In this document: positions 25,174 through 35,691 of the stretch, in pieces
Layout of the letters: each line of letters begins with the position of its first letter
How positions within the stretch are numbered: position 1 is the first letter of the stretch
Assembly: GCA_029891385.1 (NCBI GenBank)
Contig: CM057233.1
Coordinates: forward strand, 10,729,460-10,793,459
Origin: Erythroxylum novogranatense
Taxonomy: Eukaryota > Streptophyta > Magnoliopsida > Malpighiales > Erythroxylaceae
Direction of reading: 5' to 3'
DNA length: 64,000 nucleotides
Translations under genes and position numbers: made by a program
Notes under the pieces: model-generated
Databases searched by the model: none
Told to the model about the DNA's origin: nothing
Seen by the model: the letters and a program-made list of their open reading frames with translations, nothing else

Positions 25174-26130
25174 ATAGTTTTTGTTTCCTCTGTTTTGCAG
25201 ATTCGGCGCCACCTCCATACGACGTCCACCATCATCATCTTCATCTCTTCCATCATTCGTCGCACCCATTTTCAACTGTTCGTCGTTGGAGTCATGGGCT
25301 GAGGTGATATTCCAGCAGTGATGGACTCACCCGGCATCATGCGTGGCTAGGGCGTTGGATCTCCTGAAGATGTAGCAACGGTTTGAGTTCCAGAGCTCAA
25401 CATGGGGTAATCGATCTTAGTTTTAGATTTTTGTCGTATTTTTGTAACAACTCCGAGTTGGAGATTGCATTGTATGACCGAATGAATCTTGCTATAGTTT
25501 AGTAGGATGTTAAACTTTGATCTATGTTAAGGATTGGTTTGTGTTGAATATTGTGCCTGAATACATGAAGTCTCATATATATCAGTCAGATTTTGCATTA
25601 ATTAATCTAATCTGCCTAGTTGTGTTTGGTTAAGTTGGTTGTGTTATTATCTGATTGATTTATTGCATAAATCATTTCATACCATACACTAAGGGTTTTA
25701 ACAAGATTTAATTAATCGAGTTGATTAATTAAATTTTTGGACTTAACGAGTTGTTAAGGTTATGTTTTCGAAACTTAGTGGATTTCAAACCCCGACATTT
25801 ATTTTGAACGATGATGACCCGAGCCACATTTTCGTGGAGAACTTTAGTTAACTGTTTTCAATCTTAATTACTTCAAATTGTCTTGCCTTTCAAAATCCCA
25901 AAATATTTATTTCATGCCTTGCTTTCTTTAATTTTAAAGATTAAACCAAAACTCCGTTTAATCGCTTTCTTGCATAATTCAAACATTAGGATAGTCTTAG
26001 AATCAATTTCTGACCTTTGGTTCCTTGAGAGTCGACTCGAGGTTGCACCCTGTGTTGCAATTCTTGGTATAAATTGATTTTGACCGGTTTCCAAGGATCA
26101 ATCTTCGGATTGAAGGATAAGCCGCGATCA
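25174..26130 (+). repeat. Right arm of the inverted repeat: LTR 3' half in forward orientation
   Basis: Begins at 'tagtttttgtttcctctg', internal to an LTR, and ends GCGATCA directly before the PBS leader AAT. It is the functional 3' part of the 5' LTR of the second element copy. Together with 19347-19862 it would make one complete LTR, so 19863-25173 looks like sequence inserted into that LTR. It faces the near-identical inverted arm at 19866-20837. Confidence 0.85.
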
Positions 26131-26133
26131 AAT

Positions 26134-26150
26134 TGGCGTCGTTGCCGGGG
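26134..26150 (+). other. Primer binding site, tRNA-Asp type
   Basis: TGGCGTCGTTGCCGGGG lies three bases after the LTR end. Athila/Tat elements typically carry TGGCGCCGTTGCCGGGG, complementary to tRNA-Asp. There is one C-to-T difference. Confidence 0.88.
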
Positions 26151-26569
26151 AACCAAAGTAATTGGTTTTCTAGGTTAGCCAAGTGTTTGTTTTACATTAT
26201 ATTTTTGTTGTTTGCATTCATTTTGCATTTAATAATTTTGTTTTATTACATTTGCTTCTATCTTTTAGTGTTAATTACATTTGGTGAGCTTAATTTCGCT
26301 TTTGCTTTAAGTGTTTAGTTTGATTGTTCCTGTTTATTGTGCCTAATTTCGAGTTATTGTGCTTTGTTGTGATTCTTGGCTGCGACAAGTTCATAATTCA
26401 TCGCAACGAGTTCATCGTTCGTCGCAACGAGTTCATACATTCTTCGCGACTAATATTCGCAATTTTGTTCGCTTTTGCAATGAGTTCCTACGAGTCGCGA
26501 TTTAACAAGAGTGAATTAAACCCTTTCTGTCCGCTGTCGTTTTAGTGAGCTAATTTAGGATAACTTCTT
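26151..26569 (+). mobile_element. Leader of the Athila-like element with iterated CGTCGCAACGAG motifs
   Basis: Noncoding leader. At about 26380-26455 it has four motifs of the LTR family ('gctgcgacaag', 'catcgcaacgag', 'cgtcgcaacgag', 'cttcgcgact'). The same motif class therefore occurs outside the LTR. Confidence 0.75.
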
Positions 26570-28350
26570 TTGTGCATGCCCCGTAGACTTAGGTTAGTTC
26601 ATTTTCAACCTGAAATCGAGCGATACTTAAGGAAGCGTAGGAAGGACAGAAGAGAGCAAGCAACCCTTAGCACATTAGAACATCAAGTAGGAGAAAGGGC
26701 TAAGCATCAAGAATTTCCTGGTCACCAACCTAGGAACGGAGATCATGGATTAAATGGTGATCAGGAAAGAGTCGATGAGAACATAGGGAACAACAGGCAT
26801 AGAACGATCAGAGAAGCTACGACCTTGGACGTCAATCCCCTTCACCGCAGCCTGCCCGAACTTCGACGTGAATTTTGAAGTTAAGGGGCTATTGATCAAT
26901 TCTCTCCCCAAATTTCACGGTTTATGGAGAAGATCCCTACATGCATTTACATGTTACCGACAATGATTTGTCAAAGCATGAAACCCGTAGGAGCTCCCTA
27001 GATCATGTCTTTGTGGAAGGTGTTTCACTTATCCCTAGAAGGAAAGGCCCGGGAGTGGTACATGAGCCTCCCAAGGCATGTCGCGAATGCCTACCATAGT
27101 TGGGCCAACTTGAGAAAAGCTTTCCTGGAAAAGTATTTTCCAGCCTCGAGGACGTCGTCAATGAGGAAAGAGATCTATTCGCCAAGCAAGACTATGACGA
27201 GTCCTTGTATGACTATTGAAACAGATTCCAAGATCTGTTGTCTGCGTCCCCATCACCAAATCTGGATGAACAACTCGCTCAATATTTCTATGATGGGGTG
27301 AAGAATCGGGAAAAGGAATTTGGATCTTTGCCGGAGGATCGTTGATCGACCTCACCGCACTCAAGCGTGGGCCTTGATTAAGAGGATGGCCCTAAATCAT
27401 CGCAGATATAGTGTCGAGATTTCAGGAGTGTCCATGAAGTGGGAGCCATGTCGGCTCGCACAAAAGGATGGAAAGCCGGAATCAAAAGTGGATTCCTGAA
27501 CATCGGATAACGCCACGCTTGTCCTCGATTACGGCGGAGTTAAAGAATTTGAATGTACATCGCCATCGCCTTCCTTTGGCAAAGACCTAGTTGCGAATCT
27601 TGCGGATCGGTGATGCACATAACCGATGTCATCCCGGAGGTATGAAGAAGTCTGCAGTGTACCCGGGAGACAAAATCCTAAGTGGGATCCGTACTCCAAC
27701 ACGATAATGAAGGATGGAGATCTCATCCTAACTTTAGTTGGAGGAGTAATGAGGGAAGAGCAACCAACCGTTTTCAACAAGGGAGTGGAGCTGGACCATC
27801 TACAAACCAGTTCCCTGATCAGCAAGCATTGACGGTGCAACCACAACCGCCAAAAGAGGACACCAACCAACTGCTACATGGTATGATGACGTTGATGAAG
27901 GAAGAAAGAACCTCCACGGCTAATCAATTCAACGTCATCGCAAACTTAATCCAACAGGATTCCGCTAAGAATGCTGCCCGCTTTAGTGCCTTGGAGAAAC
28001 GGATGGACCAATGGGAGACCAAGGCTGAGAACATGAACGCCTACGTCACCCAGTTTTCCAACAACTTGAGTGAAAATCAAGCGAGGAGTAGCGGATCAAT
28101 TCTCTCCAACACGGTCATAAATTCGAAAAGCCTGAACGCAATTGAATTAAGGAGTGGAAAGAAAGTGCAATTTAGCATTCCTGAAGAAGAAGAATGCGCC
28201 GAAGAAATTGAGGTTGAAGAGACACCTCAAGTAAGAGAAAAGAAGGTCATGCGATCGAGAGTGATCGCAAGAGGAATTGTCAAGAAAAGAAGAAATTAAC
28301 CATTGAGGAAACAGAGCAACCATCAAGCAGTCCAGGAGAAAGTGCTGCAA
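26570..28350 (+). pseudogene. gag of the Athila-like element, frameshifted
   Basis: The N-terminal basic segment (RRLRLVHFQPEIERYLRKRR, about 26580) leads into the retrotransposon gag core. QSMKPVGAP, LSLEGKAREWYMSLPR and FLEKYFPASRTSSMRKEI (about 26970-27180) match the conserved core of Athila gag. The core is split by frameshifts at about 26880, 27200 and 27300-27480. A second open stretch (27682-28299) carries MDQWETKAENMNAYVTQFSN and the AIELRSGKKVQF acidic tail. Gag would form the cytoplasmic particle that packages the RNA. It cannot be made as one protein from this copy. No CCHC zinc knuckle was seen. Confidence 0.87.
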
Positions 28351-29303
28351 AGGAAAAATCTAGTGGAAATGAAGCAACACAAAGGGAAGTCAATCTGAAG
28401 GACCTTCCCTTCCCAAATTCCTACTTGATGAGCAAGAAGGTTAACGAACTGAAACATGAAAAGGAAATTATTGACCTATTTGGGAAGGTGAAAGTGAATG
28501 TGCCCCTTTTGGACCTGGTTAAGAGAGTTCCGGCCTACGCTAAATATTTGAAGGACTTGTGCACAAACAAGCGTAAGTTTAGGCCGAATGAGAGAGTCCA
28601 GGTGAGCTCAAACGTGTCCGCATTATTCAAGCCCCAAATTCCTGTGAAGTGTCAGGACCCAGGATCGTTCACCATTCCTTGTGTCATAGGAAAGGTGACA
28701 ATTGGAAGAGCGTTGCTGGATTTGGGAGCGGCAATCAATGTGATGCCGAAATCTGTTTATGAAGCCCTGGGAGTTAAGAGCGTAAAACCTACTTCGGTAG
28801 TGTTACAGTTGGCTGACAGATCCTTTCGACACCCTGTGGGCATAATCGAGGACATTCTGGTCCAGGTAAAAGGATTAGTGTTCCCGCCGATTTTTACGTG
28901 TTGGATATGTCTCATCAAGTGGTGCAGACACTTCTCTAATCCTTGATGACCCTTCCTTGGACGGCAAGTACAATGATCAGTATGAAGGAAGGGAAGATCA
29001 CCATGGAGGTTGGAGATCAACACGTTAGCTTCAACATGTATGAAGCTATGAAGCACCCTAACGAGGATTACTCCTTGCTTGGGGTGAATATGCTTGATGT
29101 TGTGATTGATGATGCTTGTTCTAAATTTGCAGAAACTCTAACCCCGACCACTAATGATCTCTTTGGAGGCAGTTTCTATTTTGATGATAGTGCAGGTGCT
29201 TATTCGAGACACGGAATGGACATGGAGTCGCCAGACCCAAGTCGTTGACATGGAGCTTGGATATCAATCGCACGTCCATCCCGAGCTACAAGATCCACCT
29301 TGA
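28351..29303 (+). pseudogene. Athila-like aspartic protease region; no reverse transcriptase follows
   Basis: The frame from 28425 reads NELKHEKEIIDLFGKVKV, then a proline-rich link, then CVIGKVTIGRALLDLGAA with the catalytic D-L-G (Asp codon near 28719) and INVMPKSVYEALG. This is the Athila form of the retroviral-type protease that cuts the polyprotein. LQLADRSFRHPVGIIEDILV follows. A frameshift near 28890 moves the tail (KITMEVGDQHVSFNMYEA) into another frame. Reading ends near 29250-29303 at a place homologous to 22126. In autonomous Athila elements reverse transcriptase starts soon after this tail; here none follows, so loss of pol is shared by both copies. Confidence 0.87.
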
Positions 29304-29489
29304 GCACCAGGTGTTTCTTTTCCTGCATTTTCAATATATTTGTCCACATTATTTGATTTGACTTGAAATGTTGTGTTGCATGAACGTATTGTTTAAGTGT
29401 GGGGGAAGAAACCCATCAGTAGGAATAGCTGTAGTTAAGTAGGATTTTCATTTCTGTTTCAATAAATTGATTCCCTCTTGTTAGCTCTG

Positions 29490-31648
29490 CATGTTCCTTG
29501 TTTGATGAAGCATGTAATAGATTAATGCGATCGAGTGAAATGTGGATTGATAAATTGAACGATTGTGCAATTTGTGTAGGATCCTTAGAAATTTTGTTCT
29601 GTTTTGGGTGGTTCGCCGCAACGAACATCGCTGTTCGTCGCGACGTATCTAGGGTTTTTCTGTTTTGTTCGCTGCGGCTAACGATTGCCTCGTCGCGACA
29701 AATATACCCAGTTTTGCCCCTCTTGACCGTTGGATTCCTCTTTTGTCCGGAGCCCTTTTCAGTCTTTTCCCCTTCGCGTCTTTTCGTCTGTCTCCCGCGT
29801 TTTCTTTTCTTCTTCTTCTTTCTCCTTCTCTCCTCATTTGGTTCTCTCCTCGCCGTCACTTTCATTGTAAGCTTCTTATTTGCCGTTTTTCTTTTGAGCT
29901 CCAAGCCTTCGCCTTCTTCTCTTTTCTTCATTTTCGGCCCTGGGTAAGAATCCCTTTCCTTTCATTTTGTTCTTTGAAGTTCTCATTTGTTAGATTTAGG
30001 GTTGCAGCGAGCGCTGCTCGTCGCGTCTGTTCGCAGAATCGCCGTTCGTCATGACGAACGCCGATTCCATTCGCCACAACGAACGCCTTCGTTCGTTGCG
30101 GCGAATGAAAGGGACTCTCCTTCGTCGCAGCGAATGCTCATATTCGTCGCAATTAATTCAGGAGAGCCTTGCCTCGTCGCAACTAATGACATTGGTCGCA
30201 ACGAGGAGGACCATTCTGCGTTCTGAATTTTTTTTGTTTCTAACCCCTTGTGTGTGCAGGATCATGGCCCGGATGAAGAATGTTTCCCGTCCTGAGCAGC
30301 TTCCGTCCTTTTCCGATTCCTCCAACCAAACTCATTCTCCTTCTCCGCAACCAACCATTAACCTGACTTTTTCGACCCTTCCTCCCTCGCTAGCAGATTC
30401 GAGTATGTTGATTGGCCACTCGAGTTGCTAGCGGACCATACTCAAAGAAAACCATTCCCTCTTACGCCGGCTACCAACCCTTTTGTGGGTCAACTCTTCC
30501 AACTCGAGTTGACCGCCTCGCCCACCCTCGAACTCGACGATAACCTTACCTTTGTGCGCCAAGATACACCAATGCCCGTTATTCTCACACCCTGTAATTA
30601 ACTTCCGGTGTTTCTATTCTAAATGCTTTCACATCCGCTATTATCCGAGAGCACTACCACCTCCCGTCGTCCCTCATTGTCAATATTCGAATCGATCACT
30701 GATACCCTTGGGACGACGCCATTCAGATACTCTACGCCTGCGGTACTCAATGGCTTTAACCTAGGGGCGCTCGGCGCTATATCCGACGCTCGACCTCCTT
30801 CCCAAGTCCTTGGTTGCACTTTATATGCAACAATATCCTTCCTACCTTCACCTCACAAATATCCCTATGAACAGCCCTATATATATACCTTCTCATGGTC
30901 GGCCGCCTGTCAATCTTGCCACTGACCATAGCCTCCGCCTCCGCCAATGTGTTATGGCCACCAATATCCGCAATACCTTCTTTTCCCCACCTCATTTTCG
31001 ACTTGTTTGGGCCTTCGGGTTCGGAACAACCGCCGACCTAACTTTTTCGGCCGCCCTCCTTTTGTTTATGTCCGTCTCGGCCGCCTCGCAACCTTCCACC
31101 CTCCTCCCGCTTCACCGCTCCTCCCGCAACTCCTTCCTCACCCTCTCCTCCTCCTAGCCCTCCATCACCCGAGTCCCCTCCCGCCCCTCCAGTCCTTCCT
31201 CATGTTCCTTCTCCTTGTGTCTCTTCTCCAAGGTCTTCCCCACCTACCACCCCCTCGCTCCTTCCGAGGTGACTCTGCTCGAGACGACATCCATCGACTT
31301 GAGGCGAATTGGTCACGACCGCACCCGCTCACTTCCTTCCGTGCACACTGGTCTGCGATCGTGAATTCAATAACGCCATGCTCTCCATGATTGCAGCTCA
31401 CCTTGGTTGCCTCTTCCGCTTCGGCCCGGTTTATTCTTTGCCTAGTTCCTCTCGCCATCGCCCCTCCGGATCCGCCATGGTGACGATCCCGCCACATAGT
31501 TTAGGTGTTTATTTTCCTTTCTTGTTGTTCTTCTTCATCTTTTCTTTTCTTTCTTTGTATTTTAGCTAGTTCTTGGATCCTTCCTTTTGTCCATTTACGT
31601 TTTGAGCTTAATGATATATCCTCATTTCTCTTTTGTCTATTTGTGTTT
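29490..31648 (+). mobile_element. 2.15-kb extra block in the second copy (promoter-like leader plus proline-rich ORF)
   Basis: The block is absent from the first copy, where 'gctccgcatgtttcatgcttc' bridges the point (about 22308-22328). It opens with several TTCGTCGCGACG and CGCAACGAA motifs (29612-29705) and continues into a pyrimidine-rich leader. A second motif cluster (30017-30205) follows, then an intron-like end (GTGTGTGCAG just before ATGGCCCGG at 30264) and a proline/serine-rich open frame. The ORF position, between gag-pro and the 3' LTR, is where Athila elements carry an env-like or accessory ORF. I recognise no domain. It may be a subgenomic expression unit, or sequence captured from elsewhere. 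Confidence 0.6.
30264..31460 (+). pseudogene. Unknown proline/serine-rich ORF in the 3' part of the Athila-like element (broken)
   Basis: ATG at 30264 starts MARMKNVSRPEQLPSFSDSS and stays open to 30431. The reading then shifts frame (LLADHTQRKPFPLTP, about 30420-30470) and continues as further Pro/Ser/Leu-rich pieces to about 31460. I do not recognise a domain and see no convincing transmembrane helix or signal peptide, so an envelope role is not supported. A start of the form M-A-R-x-K followed by a Ser/Pro-rich run is common in the accessory ORF of Athila-type elements as I recall them. The composition (C-rich coding strand) could also yield chance open frames. Confidence 0.4.
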
Positions 31649-32895
31649 CATGCTTCTGTTGTGTGCCTTGCTACTTCTGCCATTGTGGACAATGCCATGT
31701 TTAAGTGTGGGGGAGCTAGTTCCCTTCTTATATTTTGCATTGCAACCTATTAGAATTTGTGCATAATTTTGTGGGCCCGCTACTTTTATCGATAAATTTG
31801 AAACTCAATCAGACATTTTCTGCACCTGTTCTTTTGTGCCCTTGCATGCAACTCATTTACAAGTTTCAAAAACTGATACTTGAGTTTTTGAAAATACTCC
31901 ATTCTTGAACGATAATTGATCTCGAAAATTTTAACTTTTGACGTTTTCAAAACAAAGTGAATGGGAGCATGCTAACAAGATAGTATTGTCAGTGTTTAAG
32001 ACTTGAGATTGATCATTGAGACAAACCCTTGTTGGAAGGATATTTGAGCCAAAAAATTTTCTTCTATATCTTTGTGTGTGCATCTGCTTAGTTCATACTT
32101 CTATAGAATTTGTGTCAATTTTTACTCAAAGCTTGATGGACTAGAATTTTGTTGATATGATAGAGGCGTTCCTTCTTTCATCCCTTTCCCCAAACACCAA
32201 CCCTTAAACACTTTTCCCTTTGCTAGCCCCTTGAGCCCTTACTCTATGAGCATTTGCATACATATTAAGATGATGTCGGTAGTCTGTATTTTGTTTAAAA
32301 AAAAAGGAAAATGGAAAAGTGTTAGTCTTGTGTATTCCAAAAAGGGATAATAATGTGTTGTATCCCAAAAAGGGATTAGCATCTCAAAATGAGATAGTCA
32401 AAATGTGAAAAAAAAAAGTGTATTCAATTTATTTCAGTGTTCAGTTTTAATTTGGCTGTTGACATCAATTCCTCATTTAGTGCGCATGATCATATTTTTC
32501 TTCTTTCACTTCATCCATTCATCTAGCCCTCCGCTCATTACAACCCCGAAAGACCTCTTGATCTTCAAAATGATAGTCCTCAGTAGTGGAGAAATAAAAT
32601 TGATACAAGCTATGGTAGGAGATGCATTAAGCGGATGGAGAGAAAATATCCTTAAACACAAGTGAGTTGAGCATAAACACCATATCCCGAGTGATTCTCT
32701 GTTGTTCAATCTCATGTGCTTAAATTCTTTCAGTGTTTGTTTTATTAGAACTCTTTCAATTTCTGCGTTTAAATTCGATGAAATGGATTGCGTCAATTAC
32801 ATTATTATTTGAGCATGGTGAATTTTCTTTTACTCTTGTACCTTTTTACTCTTGTAAGCTTTGTCCAGAGTACAAAGGTTTAAGTGTGGGGAATT
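31649..32895 (+). mobile_element. 3' noncoding internal region and polypurine tract of the second copy
   Basis: Closely matches 22325-23574. It ends with 'aagtgtggggaatt', the polypurine tract next to the terminal LTR at 32896. No coding domain. Short frames here on both strands are repeated in the first copy only as noncoding sequence. Confidence 0.8.
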
Positions 32896-34378
32896 TGATT
32901 GAGCCAAATTTATACTATAAATTGGCCCTAATTTCTTAAGTAATTATGCACTTGTTGACTCTAATTCATGATTTTGTGCTTAAATTGGTTTCTCATATCG
33001 AGCTTTTATAATTTGCACATTGTCAGTATTTTGTTGTCATTTGATATTAATTTCTGCATAACTTTTATTGGGACAATTGATACTGCAAATGTGTTGTATT
33101 TTTGTAGGAACAATGGAGTCAACAAGAGAAAGTCAACACGTCGTGAGAAGCCATCCATTAGTCGGAGACGAACCTAAAGCGTATATTCGCCATGACGAAG
33201 TTATTTGGTATAAATTAATTCGTCGCGACGAGTGACCATTTTCATTCGTCGCGACGAACTTTATTCATTAGTCGCGACGAATGTCGGATACCCCGGCCCT
33301 TAAATAGCAAAATTATCCACTGTTCCGACCCGGCCCGCTTACAGCTCCTATAAAACCTTCCATTTTAGGTTAAAGGAGGACGGCCGCATTCCCGAGGTAG
33401 CTCTCCATCCTTCGTCTTCTCCATTTTTTCTGATAGTTTTTGTTTCCTCTGTTTTGCAGATTCGGCGCCACCTCCATACGACGTCCACCATCATCATCTT
33501 CATCTCTTCCATCATTCGTCGCACCCATTTTCAACTGCTCATCGTTGGAGTCATGGGCGAGGTGATATTCAAAGATGATGGACTCACCCGGCATCATGCG
33601 TGGCTAGGGCGTTGGATCTCCTGAAGATGTAGCAACGGTTTGAGTTCCAGAGCTCAACATGGGGTAATCGATCTTAGTTTTAGATTTCTGTCGTATTTTT
33701 GTAACAACTCCGAGTTGGAGATTGCATTGTATGACCGAATGAATCTTGCTATAGTTTAGTAGGATGTTAAACTTTGACCTATGTTAAGGATTGGTTTGTG
33801 TTGAATATTGTGCTGAATACATGAAGTCTCATGTATATCGATCGATTTTGCATTAATTAATCTAATCGCCTAGTTGTGTTTGGTTGTTGGTTGTGTTATT
33901 ATCGATTGATTTATTGCATAAATCATTTCATACCATACACTAAGGGTTTTAACAAGATTTAATTAATCGAGTTGATTAATTAAATTCTTGGACTTAACGA
34001 GTTATTAAGGTTATGTTTTCAAACTTAGTGGATTTCAAACCCGACATTTATTTTGAACGATGATGACCCGAGCCACATTTTCAGGAGAACTTTAGTTAAC
34101 TGTTTTCAATCTTAATTACTTCAAATTGTCTTGCCTTTCAAAAATCCCAAAAATATTTATTTCATGCCTTCCTTCTTTAATTTTAAAGATTAAACCAAAA
34201 CTCCCGTTTTAACTGCTTTCTTGCATAATTCAAACATTAGGATAGTCTTAGAATCAATTCTGCACTGGTTCCTTGAGAGTTGACCCGAGGTTGCACCCTG
34301 TGTTGCAATTCTTGGTATAAATTGATTTTGACCGGTTTCCAAGGATCAATCTTCGGATTGAACGATAAGCCGCGATCA
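32896..34378 (+). mobile_element. Terminal (3') LTR of the Athila-like composite, 1483 bp
   Basis: Starts TGATTGAGCC and ends GCGATCA; short inverted ends TGAT/ATCA. Its first 500 bases nearly equal 19347-19862 and its last 940 bases nearly equal 25174-26130. Contains three CGTCGCGACGA-type palindromes (about 33218-33280) upstream of a 'tataaaacc' TATA-like stretch (about 33350). AATGG follows. Confidence 0.9.
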
Positions 34379-34383
34379 AATGG
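34379..34383. other. Right target-site duplication AATGG
   Basis: Matches 19342-19346. It also partly resembles the AATTGG PBS leader, but sequence beyond the five bases (CAGTTTCGG) does not match the PBS, which favours a true target duplication. Confidence 0.8.
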
Positions 34384-35691
34384 CAGTTTCGGTTTTTATT
34401 AAAAACAACTGTTGGAATTTTTGTTTTTATATAAGTTTCAGATTTATAACAAACAAGGGCTAGAAATTTTGTTTTCTTTTTGACAAAATTCGGTTTTATG
34501 CAAAACAAAAAGTTTTGTAAAATAAATGTCATTACACACTTTTTACCGAATGGATCAGGTCATGTGAGCGAAGAGTTCGAAGTAGAAGATCCAAGTCTAA
34601 GAAATTTTTTATGGGCTAAAGAGCCTTACAATTTGTTTTTATGTTCTAGGAAGGACAATCAAAAATAATATATTTATTCGTGAAATGAATGGATAGATGG
34701 ATGCTAATAATATGCAATATTATTTGAAAGTATGCCATTTAGAATAATTGCCAACCTTAAGTTTTACCATGCATTCATTATGTATGAGATATATAATGAA
34801 ACAATATAGGATGGATAATAAATAACATCTAGACAAGATGGTATTCATTAAATCTTAAATACCAAAAAGATTGAGTATGAGAGGATGGTCATGTGAGAGT
34901 CCAAGAGGGGTTTCACACCTATTAGACATGTAATCAAAATTTTCAAAGGAGCAAGCACCTAAGACCCAAGAGGTGGTTGAATGCATGCACAACATTTCAT
35001 ATGCTTCGACAGTTGGGAGTTTAATGTAAGCTATGCTTTGCAATAGACCAGGTATATGTTACACAGTGAGACTGGTAAGTAGATTCCAGCCTAATCCAGG
35101 AATGGAGCATTGGACTGCGGTTAAGTGCATACTGAAGTATCTTCACAGGATGAAGAATTTAATGTTTGTTTACTCTAAAAGTAACCTTATTCTGACATGA
35201 TATATAAGTTCTGATTTCTAATCAGATGTTGATTAAAGGAAATCAACTTCTGGTTCTATATTTGTTTTAGGAGGTAGAGCCATAGTTTGGAGGAGTGTCA
35301 AGCAATCTTGTGTTGCTGATTCGACTATAGAGGCTGAGTATATTGTTTCTTGTGAAGTCGCAAAAGAAGTAGTCTGGCTCCACAAGTTCCTAAATGATTT
35401 AGAGGTAGTTCCTGAGGCAGAAAAGGCCATTACATTTTATTGTGATAATATTAGGGCGGTGGCTAATTTCAAAGAACCTCAGAACCATAAAGTTGCCAAA
35501 CACATTAAGAGAAAGTATCATGTCATAAGGGAGATAATACAATGTGGTGAGGTGAATGTGGTAAAGATTCCCACAGAGCAAAACCTTGCTGATCCATTTA
35601 CAAAGACGCTATCTTAAAAGAGTTTTGAGGGTCACCTAACAGGGATGAGAATGAGGGATATGTCAAACTTGCTTTAGGGTAAGTGGGAGAT
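34384..35691 (+). pseudogene. Ty1/copia reverse transcriptase end and RNase H remnant
   Basis: This continues the interrupted copia element. From about 34960, broken frames give the 'FDSWEFNVSYALQ' and 'TRYML' remnants of the RT end. From about 35090 comes SNPGMEHWTAVKCILKYLH, then [20 protein letters not shown], then [20 protein letters not shown] and [18 protein letters not shown]. The end ADPFTKTLS is typical of copia RNase H. Stops near 35195-35235 and earlier inactivate it. A purine tract (AAGTGGGAGAT, 35681-35691) precedes the 3' LTR. Confidence 0.9.
35681..35691 (+). other. Polypurine tract of the copia element
   Basis: AAGTGGGAGAT immediately before TGTTAGAGTT, the usual plus-strand priming site and LTR start in copia elements. 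Confidence 0.85.

Larger units (their letters stand above)
19347..34378 (+). mobile_element. Athila-like Ty3/gypsy non-autonomous composite element
   Basis: The outer boundaries are TGATTG at the left and GCGATCA at the right, flanked by the duplication AATGG. Inside are: a left LTR part (19347-19862), an inverted LTR part (19866-20837), a gag-pro fragment (20862-22126), a full LTR (23575-25167), a second LTR 3' part (25174-26130), a tRNA-Asp-type PBS (26134), gag-pro (26570-29250), an extra 3' block (29490-31648) and a terminal LTR (32896-34378). The gag and D-L-G protease motifs and the PBS point to the Athila/Tat branch of Ty3 elements. No reverse transcriptase, RNase H or integrase motif is present anywhere, so it would need a helper element. 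It is inserted within an older copia element. Internal rearrangements are described in the sub-features. Confidence 0.88.

Noticed and set aside
29416..30054. Long overlapping frames on both strands (up to 171 codons) rich in Lys/Arg/Glu or Phe/Ser
   Set aside because: These come from a pyrimidine-rich leader-like stretch that yields low-complexity frames on both strands; no domain is visible.
30552..31569. Several overlapping open frames on both strands in the C-rich block
   Set aside because: High C content removes stop codons by chance. At most one plus-strand reading (from 30264) is plausible, and it is listed with low confidence.
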